64,000 bases of DNA from Rotaria macrura. Taxonomy: Eukaryota; Rotifera; Eurotatoria; Philodinida; Philodinidae. Position numbers and translations under genes: made by a program. Shown here piece by piece: positions 1 through 12,824 of the stretch. The DNA lies in assembly GCA_900239685.1 (NCBI GenBank), contig OENT01000498.1:1-64000 (forward strand), given 5' to 3'. The notes under the pieces are model-generated. The model saw nothing but the letters and a program-made list of their open reading frames with translations, was not told where the DNA came from and did not search any database. Position 1 is the first letter of the stretch. Each line of letters opens with the position of its first letter.

Positions 1-235
1 CTTTTGTGTCGACAACGCGTTCTCATCCGTTCTGTTTTTGAACTTTTTTTTCATGGGTAGACTTCTAGGACACATGTAGGCTAACCAAGAAACCATAAAT
101 TCGCTGTCAACTTTCCTACCAGGGCACATTGTCACATTCAATCAGTCTCACGCAAAATCTATACAGAAACAAGAGTCGAGTTTTTCGATAGAGGGAAAAT
201 GAATCAGAACAAGAATCACAATGTTTTCAATAATA

Positions 236-241
236 TTTATT
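236..241 (-). terminator. Poly(A) signal of SAM-TIR paralogue A
   Basis: AATAAA on the minus strand, 28 bases beyond the stop codon. Confidence 0.6.
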
Positions 242-268
242 TGTTGGCATAAATTTAAATCGAAATAT

Positions 269-3200
269 TTAAAGTATGATACGAATGATGAATGTTCGAT
301 TATGAAAAGTAGAACATTTTTCTTCATTTTTTCTATCGGAGCTTTCCTTCGCAGTACGTTCAATCCTTTGCTTGATTGTAATTGATGCTTCGTAAAGACA
401 AAATATGTTCATTAAAGAAGATGATGAAATTCTTTGTTTTGATTGTACACGCAATCGTTTGAAATTCATTGAGCACAACTTGCCCAGTTCAGCAGCATTC
501 GCCCTCATTTGTTCGGCAAATTTCCGATATAGCTTTAATCGTTCATCCTTTGAGTATTGATATTTTGCGATGGAATTTTGATTGATTTTTACGAGCTGAT
601 TCGGTTTGGTATGTGATGTGCTATATTTCATTTCATATTGCGTGTTTATCGGTGAAGAGTTTTCCACGAGTGTGGAAGTTGAAGAATCTGTCACTTTCGT
701 ATGAGCATCAGAATCTTTTCTTTGATGCTCATCTTGTGCACCATACTTCGACGAAGTCAAGTTGAATGTAGATTTCTTCATGGGCAAATTCTCAAGTCTG
801 TTAATACTTGTCATCGATGAATGTGCATGACTATTAGCATCATTGGTTTGTTGTATGTTAGAAGAAGACCTACTTGCACACACACAGTCAGACCTATCCC
901 AGCATCCACACGAACACTCAACATCACAATCACATTTTGTCATCTTATATCGTAATCTCCTCGGTGGAGGAATCATACCTAGACTCTGTAAAATGTTACC
1001 ATAGATCTGAAATGGTGCGTCGTTGATATCACCTGTCAATGTAAATGGTAGTATGTTTTGTTTTGTTTTCAGGCTGATCATTTTTTGTTTCCATCGTGTA
1101 TATGTGCTTTGGACGCTGCATGGAAGTCGATGATGGTTCTTTTTCTGATTTTTCACATCATCTACTACAATGGTAGAGTGGAAGAGATATGTTGCAAGTG
1201 AATATGTTTTTGTACTTTTGATGATAAGTTTTCCCTACAGCCTTTTTAATAGTACTTACATGATACTTTATTTTCTTTCTCTTCATCTGTGAGCGTTCTC
1301 GTTGCATCCGTAATATCTTCTAGCTTTTCCTTTAAAATTTCTATTTCGCTCTCGGTAATTTTTCCTTTGTCTAAATTGACAACTTTGTCAACATACATAT
1401 CGTACTGCTCTCTTCTTTGTACAGTCGTTTGTAGTATGCATATTTTTGTGTTGTTCCGATGTGCTTCTTTCATATCGTTCTGTTGCGCGCCATCGATTCG
1501 ATTTAATGTTTGATGTGGCAGGGAAGTATTACCTGACTTTGCATATTGAAACTGAAATAAAATAGAAAGTTTTTACAGTTATGTTAGATTAATCTACGAA
1601 TAGGTCAACAGCGATCAATGAATCATGATGTTTGTGCCTGATCAAGCTAAGCGGTAGAGGTGATTAAAGGAACTATGGAAGGGGAACATTTTTCAAAGAT
1701 ATTAACAACTTTTCTAGGGTGTGCATTTGGATGTATTAATTTGTTTTGGTTGAAGGGTGTGGGTGTGGGTGAAGATTGATTAGAAGTAAACTGTCCGTAG
1801 GAGTTTATGAGTGATTAAGAAGACAAATGACGTCCACGACAAAATCAGACAATCCACTTCTAAATACTCACAAGTTTCAATAGTAGTTTATGGTATTCTA
1901 AATCAAGATGATTGTCCGATCCAAACATTTGAATAGTATTGATCTCAAACGGTTTGTCTCCCAACCAATCCACATGTCTGCAATTTTCAATTTTAATCAA
2001 TATTATGGGCTTATCAAGTTCTTTTGCATGTTTCATCTCGTTCATAGATGAATCAGTTTCGTAATAGGTTTCACTAATACATATAATCAAACAAACAGAT
2101 CTTCTCATTTGCAATAGGATTTCGTCATGATTGATAGTGTTGTCACTTGTCCAAACTGAAAATCCTTCACTCACAAGACAGTCTGTTAAACGATGACAGA
2201 TCAGCGAATCATTTTGACAGTAGCAGAGCATAATATTGTAACACGTAGTAGGCATAGTCAGTGATAAAACATGATCTGTTCCGGTTGGCGTCGGAGAAGC
2301 AAGTTCTGATCGCGGCATTGTTAATGAATTTTTTTGTATAGAAATTTTCTCTACGACCAAAGCTGTCAGCAATTCATATTTCTCTTTGGCTTCATAAATA
2401 TTCGGTATTGAACCTTTCAGTACAACTCGTCGATTTCGGTCAATGACGAGTAGGATGCATCGATCATGGCAATACTTGAAAAATAGGTTGATCATAGGTT
2501 GATTCCAATTCTTGAATTTATCCAATTCAATTTCAGCTGAACACCGTTTCAAGAAATCAGAGATTTTTGCTTGACATTTCATCAAATGATCATGGTTCGA
2601 TGAGGTCAAAGTTATTGTGAGAACTGTAAAATAGATTAAATATTCACATTTCTTTCATTGTTGAAACAATTGAATCTCTCGTTATTAGCATCATACATTC
2701 CATGCACATTATACTTATAATTATTTTCCATTTCTTTTCATCGGCTTACTATCATATTTCGTCTAATGTGTACTTAATTCAATGGAGAATGTGAAAAACA
2801 CCTAGATGAAGTACTACTTACTCGCTGTTGGATAAAAGAGAACTCCAATACCATCATTTGCTGTCTGCATACTCTGTATAACATTTCTAAATTGTTCATA
2901 AACGAATTCTTGATCAGTTGGTACAACGAATGATATAGTTAATTTTTCTTTATTGAATAAATCAATTTGACGTTTAGCTTCGTTGATCAACTCTTCAACC
3001 AGAACTCTTTCATTGAAACATGAATCCAGAACCGCAAAGGCAATTTTGTGCATGGTCAATGGCAAGTTGCGACTTCCACTAAGATAATATTTTATCGATC
3101 TGGAAACGTATGTTCGTATTGATTCACTGGAAATTTGTTCATCGGTCGTGAGCGAAGGCAGAGGCCAATTTACAAATAGAATGTTTTGGCAATTTAGTTT

Positions 3201-6200
3201 TCCAGATGTTGTTTCAGTCATAAATGGGATCGACCTGTTGCCAATAGTCTCCGATTCTGTTCGAAGTATAGCGATCTCTTCTGCTCTTGCCATTAATGCA
3301 TCTTTTAATCCATATGATTCTGCAGGAATAATAATCACATCAACCTAAAGCAGAGTACGGATAAGCTTGTGATTTGATTGATGTTCTAGATGAACACATG
3401 ATTTGATTTATATAAAGAATATATTTTAAGAGTTCCAAGAACTTTTAGTATTTGTACAGCTGTCATAATTAAACACGAAAAATCTGCTTCTATTAGTCAG
3501 AGAAAAACAACGGTAATTGAGCTTATCGAATTTATCTCAAAAACGTTTATTCAACTAAAACTGAGTATCTTGTAAAATAACTCAGTCAGATCGAATCATG
3601 CCACTGATCTTCTCAATCAAATGTCACATGAACAATTGATGAGTCAGAGTGGTGCAATTCACGAGTGAAGAGGTCACTACTCTGGTAGAATTCCATACAA
3701 GTAAAATCATGGCCACGATAAAACATTCAAAAATGTAGATACGTAGATCTCGAAGATCCGTGATAAGAGATGATTATAACGAGTATTCAATTGAAAGAAA
3801 ATCATCTTTCAGTGTACAATTCATTACAATCAAGCTTCAAGCAATAGCGGAATTAACTTTTGTAAGTGATATAAAGTCAGTCGCCTTACGGAATAAATGT
3901 CAATTTTTCATTTATTATCATGATTTCGAGATGTGCTATCATTTCTGTACCTTGTACATCTTCAAAGTTAATATCAAATTTTCTAAATCACGTAGATATT
4001 TCCAAGTTGAAAAGCATTCAATCGAGTGGAAACCAATCGTTCGCTGACTTTTTAATTTAGTACATTTTGCATAATCTTTGATGGACGCTTTCGTTTGGTG
4101 GTGACGTGTATATCTGACCATCATTATGAACTGTGCCTTTTTAGAACTCATTCATGTATGCATCGATCAATTTAGTTCCACAATAATATAGAACGATTTT
4201 TATTCTGTGAAGTGATCATCGCTTTTCATCTAGTCTTTTAATTGATATTTTATAAGAGTATAATCCATAGTCTTTTGGCCTTTCATTTCTACTATTGCTA
4301 CAAAGTAGCGAAGGACATGAATAAAAATGATATGCTAATTTAACATTACTGAGCTAACGTTTATATTAGCTTCTTTAATGGAATTGAACTGTTAAAAAAT
4401 AAAATGATCACACTCTTCTTTCTAAGACAAAAATTCACTATGGTCTGTAGCCTAAATTCATATATTGTGTTTTTGTATTAAATTGAATGAATGTTCGAGT
4501 GAACTAATTCTTTGCAACATGTAAATAATTTAGAATCGAAAACTTTCGATTCGTAATGAACTTTTTTCATATATAAGTGTGACAAAAAATTTTCTAAAAT
4601 TGAATTTTCGGTCTTTTTCGACCATCATCAGAATTTGAGACTAACATTGAATAATGTGATGAGTGATGTTGTTGGTCATTGTCGTTGTTTCTTGAGTAAT
4701 TTATTCGATCACATTGACGATAATATGACTAATCATAGAAATTGTCCGATTGATTCATATGATGATCATGGGATGGATTTAAATCATGGCGTAAAAATCA
4801 AGTTTTTTTCCTCTAAGTGTGGCGGATTATTTTAACTTTATATCGGTTATGTTTATTGTTTAGTTGTTGATTTTGTTTTCGTGGTTTGAATGTTGATTTG
4901 TTTCCTAGATGTGTTTTGTGTAGAATCTTGCATTTGGTGGTTCCTGGTATGGGAATTCATTTCTAATATCGTCTGTGTGGTTGTTTGTTTCATCTAGAAG
5001 GGTGTATAATTTCATTGCTTTACATATCCCAGTGTTTTTTTNTAATTCTTTGCAACAAGTAATGGTAGTCTCAAATTCTGATGATGGTCGAAAAAGACCG
5101 AAAATTCAATTTTAGAAAATTTTTTGTCATACTTTTATATGAAAAAAGTTCATTACGAATCGAAAGTTTTCGATTCTAAATTATTTACATGTTGCAAAGA
5201 ATTAGTTCACTCGAACATTCATTCAATTTAATACAAAAACACGTATCCATGTTTATTCGGAAATAATTTTTTCCTTTTAGTTTGTACTCATATATTGTGA
5301 ACTATGATCTTAAAGCTTTGCTAAAGTATATATCATAGATTTATGAACCCATTTACTACAAATGTGACAGACACAATCACAAGATGATCAAAGCTTAGCG
5401 TAGAATTTACATGATAGTCATTCTATGTCTCATCTACTCACTGCCATAAGTTAGGAGCAATATCTTTCATTATCTATGAATACGAATTCTTCTGTTGAAA
5501 CATTTTATGACAATCAAGCTGATTTGTGGAAGAAAGAGTTTTTTAGACTAAATTATTTTTGAACTAACCTTTTGCGTCGCAATATCACCCTTTACAATGC
5601 GAATCGATCCATTTTTCATTTTGACTTGTTGAGAAACAGCATGCGATTTGATGAATACGTTCGATCGCTCCATCATACATTTTGATACAGGATAATTTGT
5701 GAAAGACGATTCATTTACTTTTGGTATTTTGCAGGTTTTCAATTTTGTCTGCATCTCTGTATTTAATTCACAATGGTTATTTCGCGCAATGTTCTTCAAA
5801 CAGATGATTGTCTTTTCGGCCGCATCAACATGAAATTCGGTACTCTTGAATGTTGTCTGTTGTCTGTTCGATAGCAATGTCTCTATACTTGATTGAATTT
5901 CACTTTTTAAATGTTCCGGTGCATAGAATATATTTTGTCTTATGCGTAAATCGACGTTCATATTGTTGAACTTTTTTTCTAGTTCTTTTAGTTCTTTCCA
6001 ACATACATGAACAAGAAAATCGGTCTAAATAAACAGTTCTTCTCATAAGGCAATTTGACAAGATGTTAATTTATCGAAGAAAATGAGACTATTTAGCGGA
6101 TTGGCAATAGATTCTGTAATTATTATGCGTCACTTTTCTCTTAAGATCAGAATGTGTCTACTTTAGATCGCACATTTGTTCATATCTGTTCTAACCACTG

Positions 6201-9200
6201 AAAAGAAATCAATCTTGTGATCCACGTGATGATCAGAAGACATAGGAACAGATGTCATTGTAAGACTAGTTATACTTTACATTTCTTCCTGTCATTTTCA
6301 TGGTTCCCTTTTGAGATTGTAGACGGAGTATCATATATGAAATAAGAAAAATGATTAACATGAACATTTGTCGAATTCTTGATATGACACTTTCTCACAG
6401 TAGTATGTACATTTATCTTCGTTGATATTTGAATTCGAATGAATTAACTCCTTTATTTAAGACTAGGAGCTAAATTCAATTGAGTATTTTTTTGCATTTC
6501 GATGATTTTCCCTTGGAATCGCTTTTAAAACTTTGGAAACTTTTAGCCACCATATAGACATACAATCATCTGTCACTGTCGTTGTAGAATGGAAAGTGAA
6601 AGCTTGAGCAATTCTTTCTTGTAGTCTTCGTGTAAAATTCTGAGTATTTACCATTTAAATTCAATTTGAACCCCAAAACATGCAAAGATCGTACATTCAT
6701 GCATCAGCGGTAAAAGATTTCATTGTTTAAGTTTAAGGGAGTGTTTGCTGTAGAAATTCCAATCAAATTTACATTCCACGTTTCCCTCCAATTATGAATC
6801 ATAGGAGCGCAACACTTGTACTTATCGATGCGTAAAATTCAAAATATTGTAGAGACTTTCAAGGTTTCTTTTCTAAAGATTCGTTTGAATACTCATCAAT
6901 ATTGTTTCCACTATATTGAAAAGTATTTCGAAATTCGTACTCACATTCTTAACTTCGTCTTGAAAAATGTAAGGAGTAAAATTGTAATGCATAGATAAAT
7001 ATCAAGCCCACGTATTTTTACGAAAGAGACAGTGTGTGCTAACTAGTTGCAGAAAATACTAAGTCGAAAGCCATGGCTGATCGATGACGATTATCTGCTA
7101 CAAGTTGAGTGTACCTGTGTACAATCAAGGGCTAAGTTTATTGCCGAGTCGAATTTTCTAACATCATAATAGTATCTCATTATTTAATTGGTGAAAGTCA
7201 TCGTAACCAACTTACGCTCATCAATCAAAGATCAATAGCTCATAGGTAGAACACCGTTTTTAGATTCATGAACATTAGACATTTAGTTAAACGGTATTAA
7301 TACAAAAGCATCCGATTTTTAATTACAAATTGCAAATTTCTATGGTCTCTCAAAGTAAAAAATCCGAATATACGAAGTCATTAAAATCATCTCATTTACT
7401 TACGTCTGCAGAAGTTAGAGACGGCAAATTGAATCGTCTTAAACTATATTCGTCTTTGAGATTTTGAAATCGTTGTATTAAATCATTAACCATTATATGA
7501 TATCCAAAAATCTGCACGGTTTGATGCCATGTATCTATTTTCACGCGTTGAATATCATTCAAGATAATTGAAACTATTCCATCTTTTTTATTATATTCTT
7601 TCATTATCTGTTTCATTTGTTCCTGCAATAATACTAGACGTGTTTCTTCATTTCCCGATTGACTTTTCTCCTTCATATCGACATTTTTGTGTGGAAGAAC
7701 TAAGTAATCAAATACGAGTACTACTCGTCGAATTGCATTGTGAATTATTCGATCAATGACCGTCGTATTTTTAAATCCATTGAAGTTTTCATCATTAAAA
7801 TACCAAACACTTAGGGTGTGGTTGCCAGCTTTGACTTTTTCTTGTTGACAAACTGTGAACAGGTTGTTTTCATTATTCATAATTGTTTGTATGATTTCGA
7901 TTGCAGCTGGATTCCTTAGCCACGTAGTTACTAGAAATGTTTTCCAAGAATATGCTCTTCATCTTTTTCAGCCAATGTATTATCGGTCATGATCCATACA
8001 ACATACTCAATTGATCATGATGTTCAGATCAATCGATTAGTTGGATTTCAGAATTACAGACGTCATGGTGCTTCTTGGGTGTTCTTTTTTTGTCTTAGTC
8101 TCATTTCTAGATATCTCGCGTAGTACGGAGAGGAAAATATTTTATAATAACATTGGCTAGAGTCCTAATAGAACGAATGAATTCTATCATTATACCTCAA
8201 GTTGAAAATCGTTGGTTAAAAGCAAATCTACACTTAACGAGGCAGATTTATTTCGCGCTAAAATTTTGCATAAACTAGTTTATTGTCGATGCAGGTAGAG
8301 ATGAACGTGTCGATAGAAATCCAGAGGATATGCTCTTATACATTGTTCATAGGTGCATAGACTTTCAATAATTGGCTTATTATAGAACATGTACACTCGG
8401 AAATGACCTTCAAGGTTTGATAAGAACTGGAAAAACTGTTCTTTCCTTGCTTACATGTTCGCTATTAAATTGACTCGGATTTTTGTTTGCTATTTAACAT
8501 ATCTAACGCCTATTCACTCAAGTAATCATTAGTTCCGATCTATGACAGCAGATCTTGAATTGACAAGGGAAAAATGACTTTCAAGTTCAAATCATATTCT
8601 TCTTTTCCACTGGATTAATAATTATATTGGGAAATGAATTTTTGTGTCTGCGACGAAGAGAAAAATTTCGATTTGCTGTTTCATCTCTGAGATTTAAGTT
8701 TTAAACGTTCCCAGAAAGAATAAAGAAGTTTCGACAAACTACATTGAATCTCGTGATAATTGAATTGAGAAACGATGATTTTTCTAAGACTACTGCATAT
8801 TACAATCGATTTAATATGTCTTCCATTTTTAGTCTTTTCATTAATCGGCATTATCGTGAAATAGGCAGCCTTACGTAGAACAGAAAAGACCTTAGTTAAC
8901 AAAAGAAAAGAAATTTTTCAACAATGTCATGTCTCAAACTATCAAATGTTCGATGAAGAGATTATTGGAGAATCTTACTTTTGCTGTGACTGTATTTTTT
9001 GATTTGTACATTGTCGAATAGAGTTTTGATACTCTGCAAAACGGATTCGTTGTCTTCTTCAGTACCTAATAATTCAATTACATAATTGTTTGAGTTTAAT
9101 TGATTGTTCGATTTGACTTGTTCAACGTTAACATTGGCAGATAGCGATGAGTTTTGTAAGTAATTTGTTAGATATGGAGTAAACTTAGGGTTTCGAAAAA

Positions 9201-12200
9201 ATTTCACGTGAATGGGATTATTAATGAAATAATTTTTTCCATCGTAATCATTCTCGGATTTGATGTTTTCCTTGTCTTGCTGTGCTTCTGTAGTGTGTGG
9301 CTGAAGAAAATAGAAACAAAATAAATACTGACACTTAAATAACTTCCTTTGGTTCGTTCAAAGTATTGTTGAATAGGAGACGCACCATTGTCCTAACAGA
9401 GGTGAAAATCTATTGACTTGTTTTCAAGAAGATAAAACTCTCATTCCTGCAAATTAAGACGCTATTTATCCATGCTTCTCTAATCTCTCTCCGATAAAGA
9501 TAAAGTGTAAAAGTTATCTGTCGAAGAACTCAAGTAATATAAATCGCGTAGATCTTTCTTAACAAAACTGTAACTAATTAATCGATTATTTTTACGATAT
9601 TCAGAGTAAATATTGGACGTAATCGTTCGATTATATTATTTTAGATAGAAGTACTCGTTTTAAGTAGAATAAACTATGAAACCTTATAGATCACCCTTGC
9701 AAAAAGAACGATCTACTCAACCATATTCTATGCTAAATAAGTAATTATAGAGACCAACTTTAGAAAAACATTTGGCTTATGGGAGTATTCACTGTGAAAG
9801 ATCATGTGAACATTTGAGTTTGTACGATGAATATCAATGCCTGTGAAGGTTTTAGAATCTTACGCATACAAGAATTTACGTGTACGTAAGAAGTGACTTT
9901 TTAGCAGCCATTTAATTGTTATACAACAGATACTGTTGAGAACATATAAGTGACCTAGTCTTATTTTGTTTACTTCGGTTAGAATACATGATAGTTTTGC
10001 ACAACGAGCTCTTCGATGTGATTATTATGTAACATGCTTTGAAGATAATTATAGTTTTTGATCATCAGTACGTGTTACACACAACGTGGATAAGTAACAA
10101 CTGTTTTGGAGAAGTACTCATCAGTTGTCTCATCGGAAAAGAAGTACAGTTTTGACAAGGTAGCATTCGATTTCGATATTTGGCCGAATATTTTATCGTG
10201 AATTTTGTTGGCTGCAAAACTCTTTAATCTGGTACTATTTAACTCTCCATAGAATGAAGCTTCTTTTAATTCATCAAACCCTTTAGGGTATCAACTGAAA
10301 CCAACAGGTCCATTTCTCAAATCTAATCCTATTCAGTTTCAATTTCAGATTTATGTACCGAGATCTAAAGCGAAATATTGACAAATTGTCTCTCAAAATC
10401 CAGTAGGTTCAGAATGCTATGAACTCAAACAAGGTATGTGATATAAATCTAGATGTTAATAAATGTATCTGTGTGGGTTTTTGCTTGTATCAGTTGATGG
10501 AAGGGCACGAAACATTGTCATCCGAGTTAGAATAGCTTCATTTATATTGCTTTTTTAATACTGATTTTTAGTCTGCTCCAAATTAACAGCTGTACTGAAG
10601 ACACGAACATCTACAATCTTTAGAATGTTCCTTCATCGTTTAGACTTTTAAAATGTCATGTCAATGGTGCTTTCCGGTAATTTATTTTTATTACTAACAA
10701 AAGTTGAGAATTATGTTTGATATGTGGGTAACTCTCAAATGACAGAATGGTTTAATATGCGTAATTTACACTTGATTTATCAAAATGTCACACTTCCTAA
10801 ACTCGACAAATTGCTTAAATGTTCCTCCACAGAAAGAAAATATGATATCATACAGTATCCTTTTGTCCTTGGCTAAAATTATTTTATTCTACTAGTCATT
10901 ATACATATAATGGAGAGTAGATTAGCATTTCTTAATGATTGGTGAAGTCATAAAGTAAACAAAGAAGCGTAGCGAATTGAATATCGATACACGTAAAATA
11001 TGAAATTAGAAGTCTCGGTGATTGTTATTAAAATATGTTTCATACTCTTGCCAGCGAGTCCGTTCGCAGTAGGAGCACGACGACAACAACAACGAGTGAT
11101 GAGGAGGATCGAATGTTGAGCATGAAGCCGATCTTTTCTTCAATATTAAACAATCACAATAGATTTACCCTAACCGATATATTGTTTCTCACCTTGTTAA
11201 GGTCGCATGATCTTCATTACTAGTAATGGCTACCTTAGAATCATTAAAACATGTACGCTAGTTTTATGTTTCAGTTTATAGCATGCATATACATTTTTAT
11301 CCCCCATAAACGTCATCGAAGTGGAGAAAAACATGTCCATACTTTTTTAACTTCTACTAGAGTTTCAATAATTCCTGTAGGTTCTTGGAACTATTCTAGA
11401 CAGCCTATTTCTCTGTCGCACTTTGCATGTTATTTAAACGATGAGATTTTTCCAGTAGAGACAAACAGAAAGAACGCTATCTATCATTGTACCGAAGGCG
11501 AACGTCGAAACTGTCATGTGTTTCATTTCGGTATCCTTTTTTAAGTATAAACGTTAGAAGTTCATCGTAATTCACAAGATACTAGCTTCTCGAGTTAGAA
11601 TGACGAATATGAACCTAATCCGAATCCAGTTTTTCTTTGATGAACTACGTGCGAAGAACGATGTTACCGATGGAGGCTTTCCTCTCCTTATCTGATTCAA
11701 TAAATTTTCATTTTTTTGCATTCTGTGATAAAGATCAGATGCAGAAGCACTACTCCTGCTATATAAATTCGGTAAAGAAACTACATGTTCTTTAAACATA
11801 CCAACTGAGAATATTTAGTATTAGATACAGTGACGTGTCCTCGTAGGTTTACCTTTTAATATTGTTTGACTCTGACAAAGATATTTCTATGAATAAACGA
11901 AAACTAAATTAACAAAGGATTTCTTTCGATAAAATAGGTTGACATCAAAATGATTCGATAACATATATCAGATGGTTTTCGATAACTCTTTATTTCCTAT
12001 AAATACTCTGATGTACGTTTTTTGATGGAACCAATTACTGTCATGTCTGATGAACCAGCTTGATATCAGAAAAAACACTTCGATCATCAGGTTTCTGAAG
12101 TCAGAATGCAAAAACTCGAAACTAATGATCACTAAACCATACAGAAAAAACACTCCTCTAAAAGGCAGTGTACTAATCGACATGGATTATCTCCCATTAT

Positions 12201-12784
12201 AATGTAATGGTCTTTAAATGATATTCTCTATTCACATGAGTTTTGCACATGAAAGAGCATTTCCTACTCTGACTATGTGACACTACTGGTGTAAACTGTA
12301 CATTCGACAAGCGTATCGATTGCCGTTTAAACAAAGTATCACCTACCTCATTGAAAATGCTTGATTGAGTTGAAGAATAGGAAATTGTAGACGAAAAATC
12401 GAGGGTTTTGCTAAAAGAAAAGGAAATGATATTAGAATATTCAAAATCATATATCAATGAATCGCACTTAATTTGAAATCTTCTCCTTAAAGAATTTAAT
12501 TTTCTTCGGAATCGACTTGTTTCTCCTATTTTCGGTAATTTGGCTGTTCCATCATTATTTAAGACAGATAACAACGTTTGAATATCATCATCTTGCAATT
12601 CTAGTAATTTTTCACCATCGATATTTTTTTCTAAGAGGAAAACATAATAAGTAGTTATGAGAAATATAATTTATCTACATGGATGCACGGAAAATTTTTA
12701 ACTACTTCGGAAGATTCTTTTATATTGATTAAAACCATTAGTTTTCAACCATATACCCACTTGATCGACTGTCCAGTGAGCCAT
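269..12784 (-). CDS. SAM / KH-like / macro-like / TIR multidomain protein, paralogue A (10 exons)
   Basis: I join exons 12784-12706, 12630-12468, 11758-11668, 9300-8979, 7930-7404, 6024-5569, 3344-2822, 2623-1872, 1551-1260 and 1164-269, all GT-AG, giving 1366 aa. SAM domain at 1-75 (starts MAHWTVDQVGIWL; NIDGE core). KH-like segments lie near 145-215, 340-390 and 722-810. A macro-like module runs from about 530 to 700: it begins RIVKGDIATQKVDVIIIPA and keeps the Gly-Asp of the adenine pocket (Asp541), but the second glycine-rich loop is replaced. TIR at about 835-960 keeps a glutamate (Glu916) in the place of the NADase catalytic residue. Then a coiled coil (972-1068) and a basic, Ser-rich tail with a Cys cluster. 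Domain calls are by eye: SAM and TIR firm, macro and KH tentative. The exon 2 donor (GTGCGA) and exon 3 are the weakest joins. Likely a cytoplasmic signalling or immune protein (inference). Introns up to 2.4 kb contain no other gene I can recognise. Confidence 0.8.
1755..1771 (+). repeat. Short telomere-like TGTGGG tract
   Basis: GGGTGTGGGTGTGGGTG contains two full TGTGGG units, the unit I recall for bdelloid telomeres. It lies in intron 8 of SAM-TIR paralogue A. It may be chance; a similar GGGTGTGGGTG is at 50871-50881. Confidence 0.4.
4467..5242. mobile_element. Inverted-repeat (foldback/MITE-like) element with 177-bp arms
   Basis: Arms 4467-4643 and 5066-5242 are equal in length and almost perfect inverted copies; they differ at a few bases near the ATATAAGTGTGAC stretch. 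The spacer of 422 bases has no convincing coding sequence. A 12-base direct repeat TCATATATTGTG occurs at 4458-4469 and 5288-5299, which could be a target duplication, although the right copy lies 46 bases beyond the arm. The element is in intron 6 of the SAM-TIR paralogue A. One ambiguous base (N) is at 5042, in a T-run beside the right arm. Confidence 0.75.
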
Positions 12785-12822
12785 TGGTGATTAGAGAAGA
12801 TCGATAGTATTGTTGTGTTCTT

Positions 12823-12824
12823 CT
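12823..12824 (-). promoter_or_regulatory. Splice acceptor upstream of the paralogue A start
   Basis: On the minus strand a T9 tract followed by GTAG ends 38 bases before the ATG at 12784. With no visible donor nearby it fits a 5' UTR intron or a spliced-leader trans-splice site; bdelloids trans-splice a leader to many mRNAs. Confidence 0.45.

Noticed and set aside
4635-4835. Short plus-strand frame
   Set aside because: It starts inside the left arm and runs into the spacer of the inverted-repeat element.
10350-10436. Exon-like block between TTTCAG and GTATGT on the plus strand
   Set aside because: All three frames contain stops and it lies antisense in an intron of paralogue A. It could be part of a non-coding RNA, but nothing supports that.
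12197-12467. Continuation of the paralogue A SAM exon to a stop at 12197
   Set aside because: A donor at 12467 gives the phase needed by the next exon (11758-11668) and an overall open frame. The extension is Ser-rich with no counterpart in paralogue B. An alternative exon (12410-12347) remains possible.
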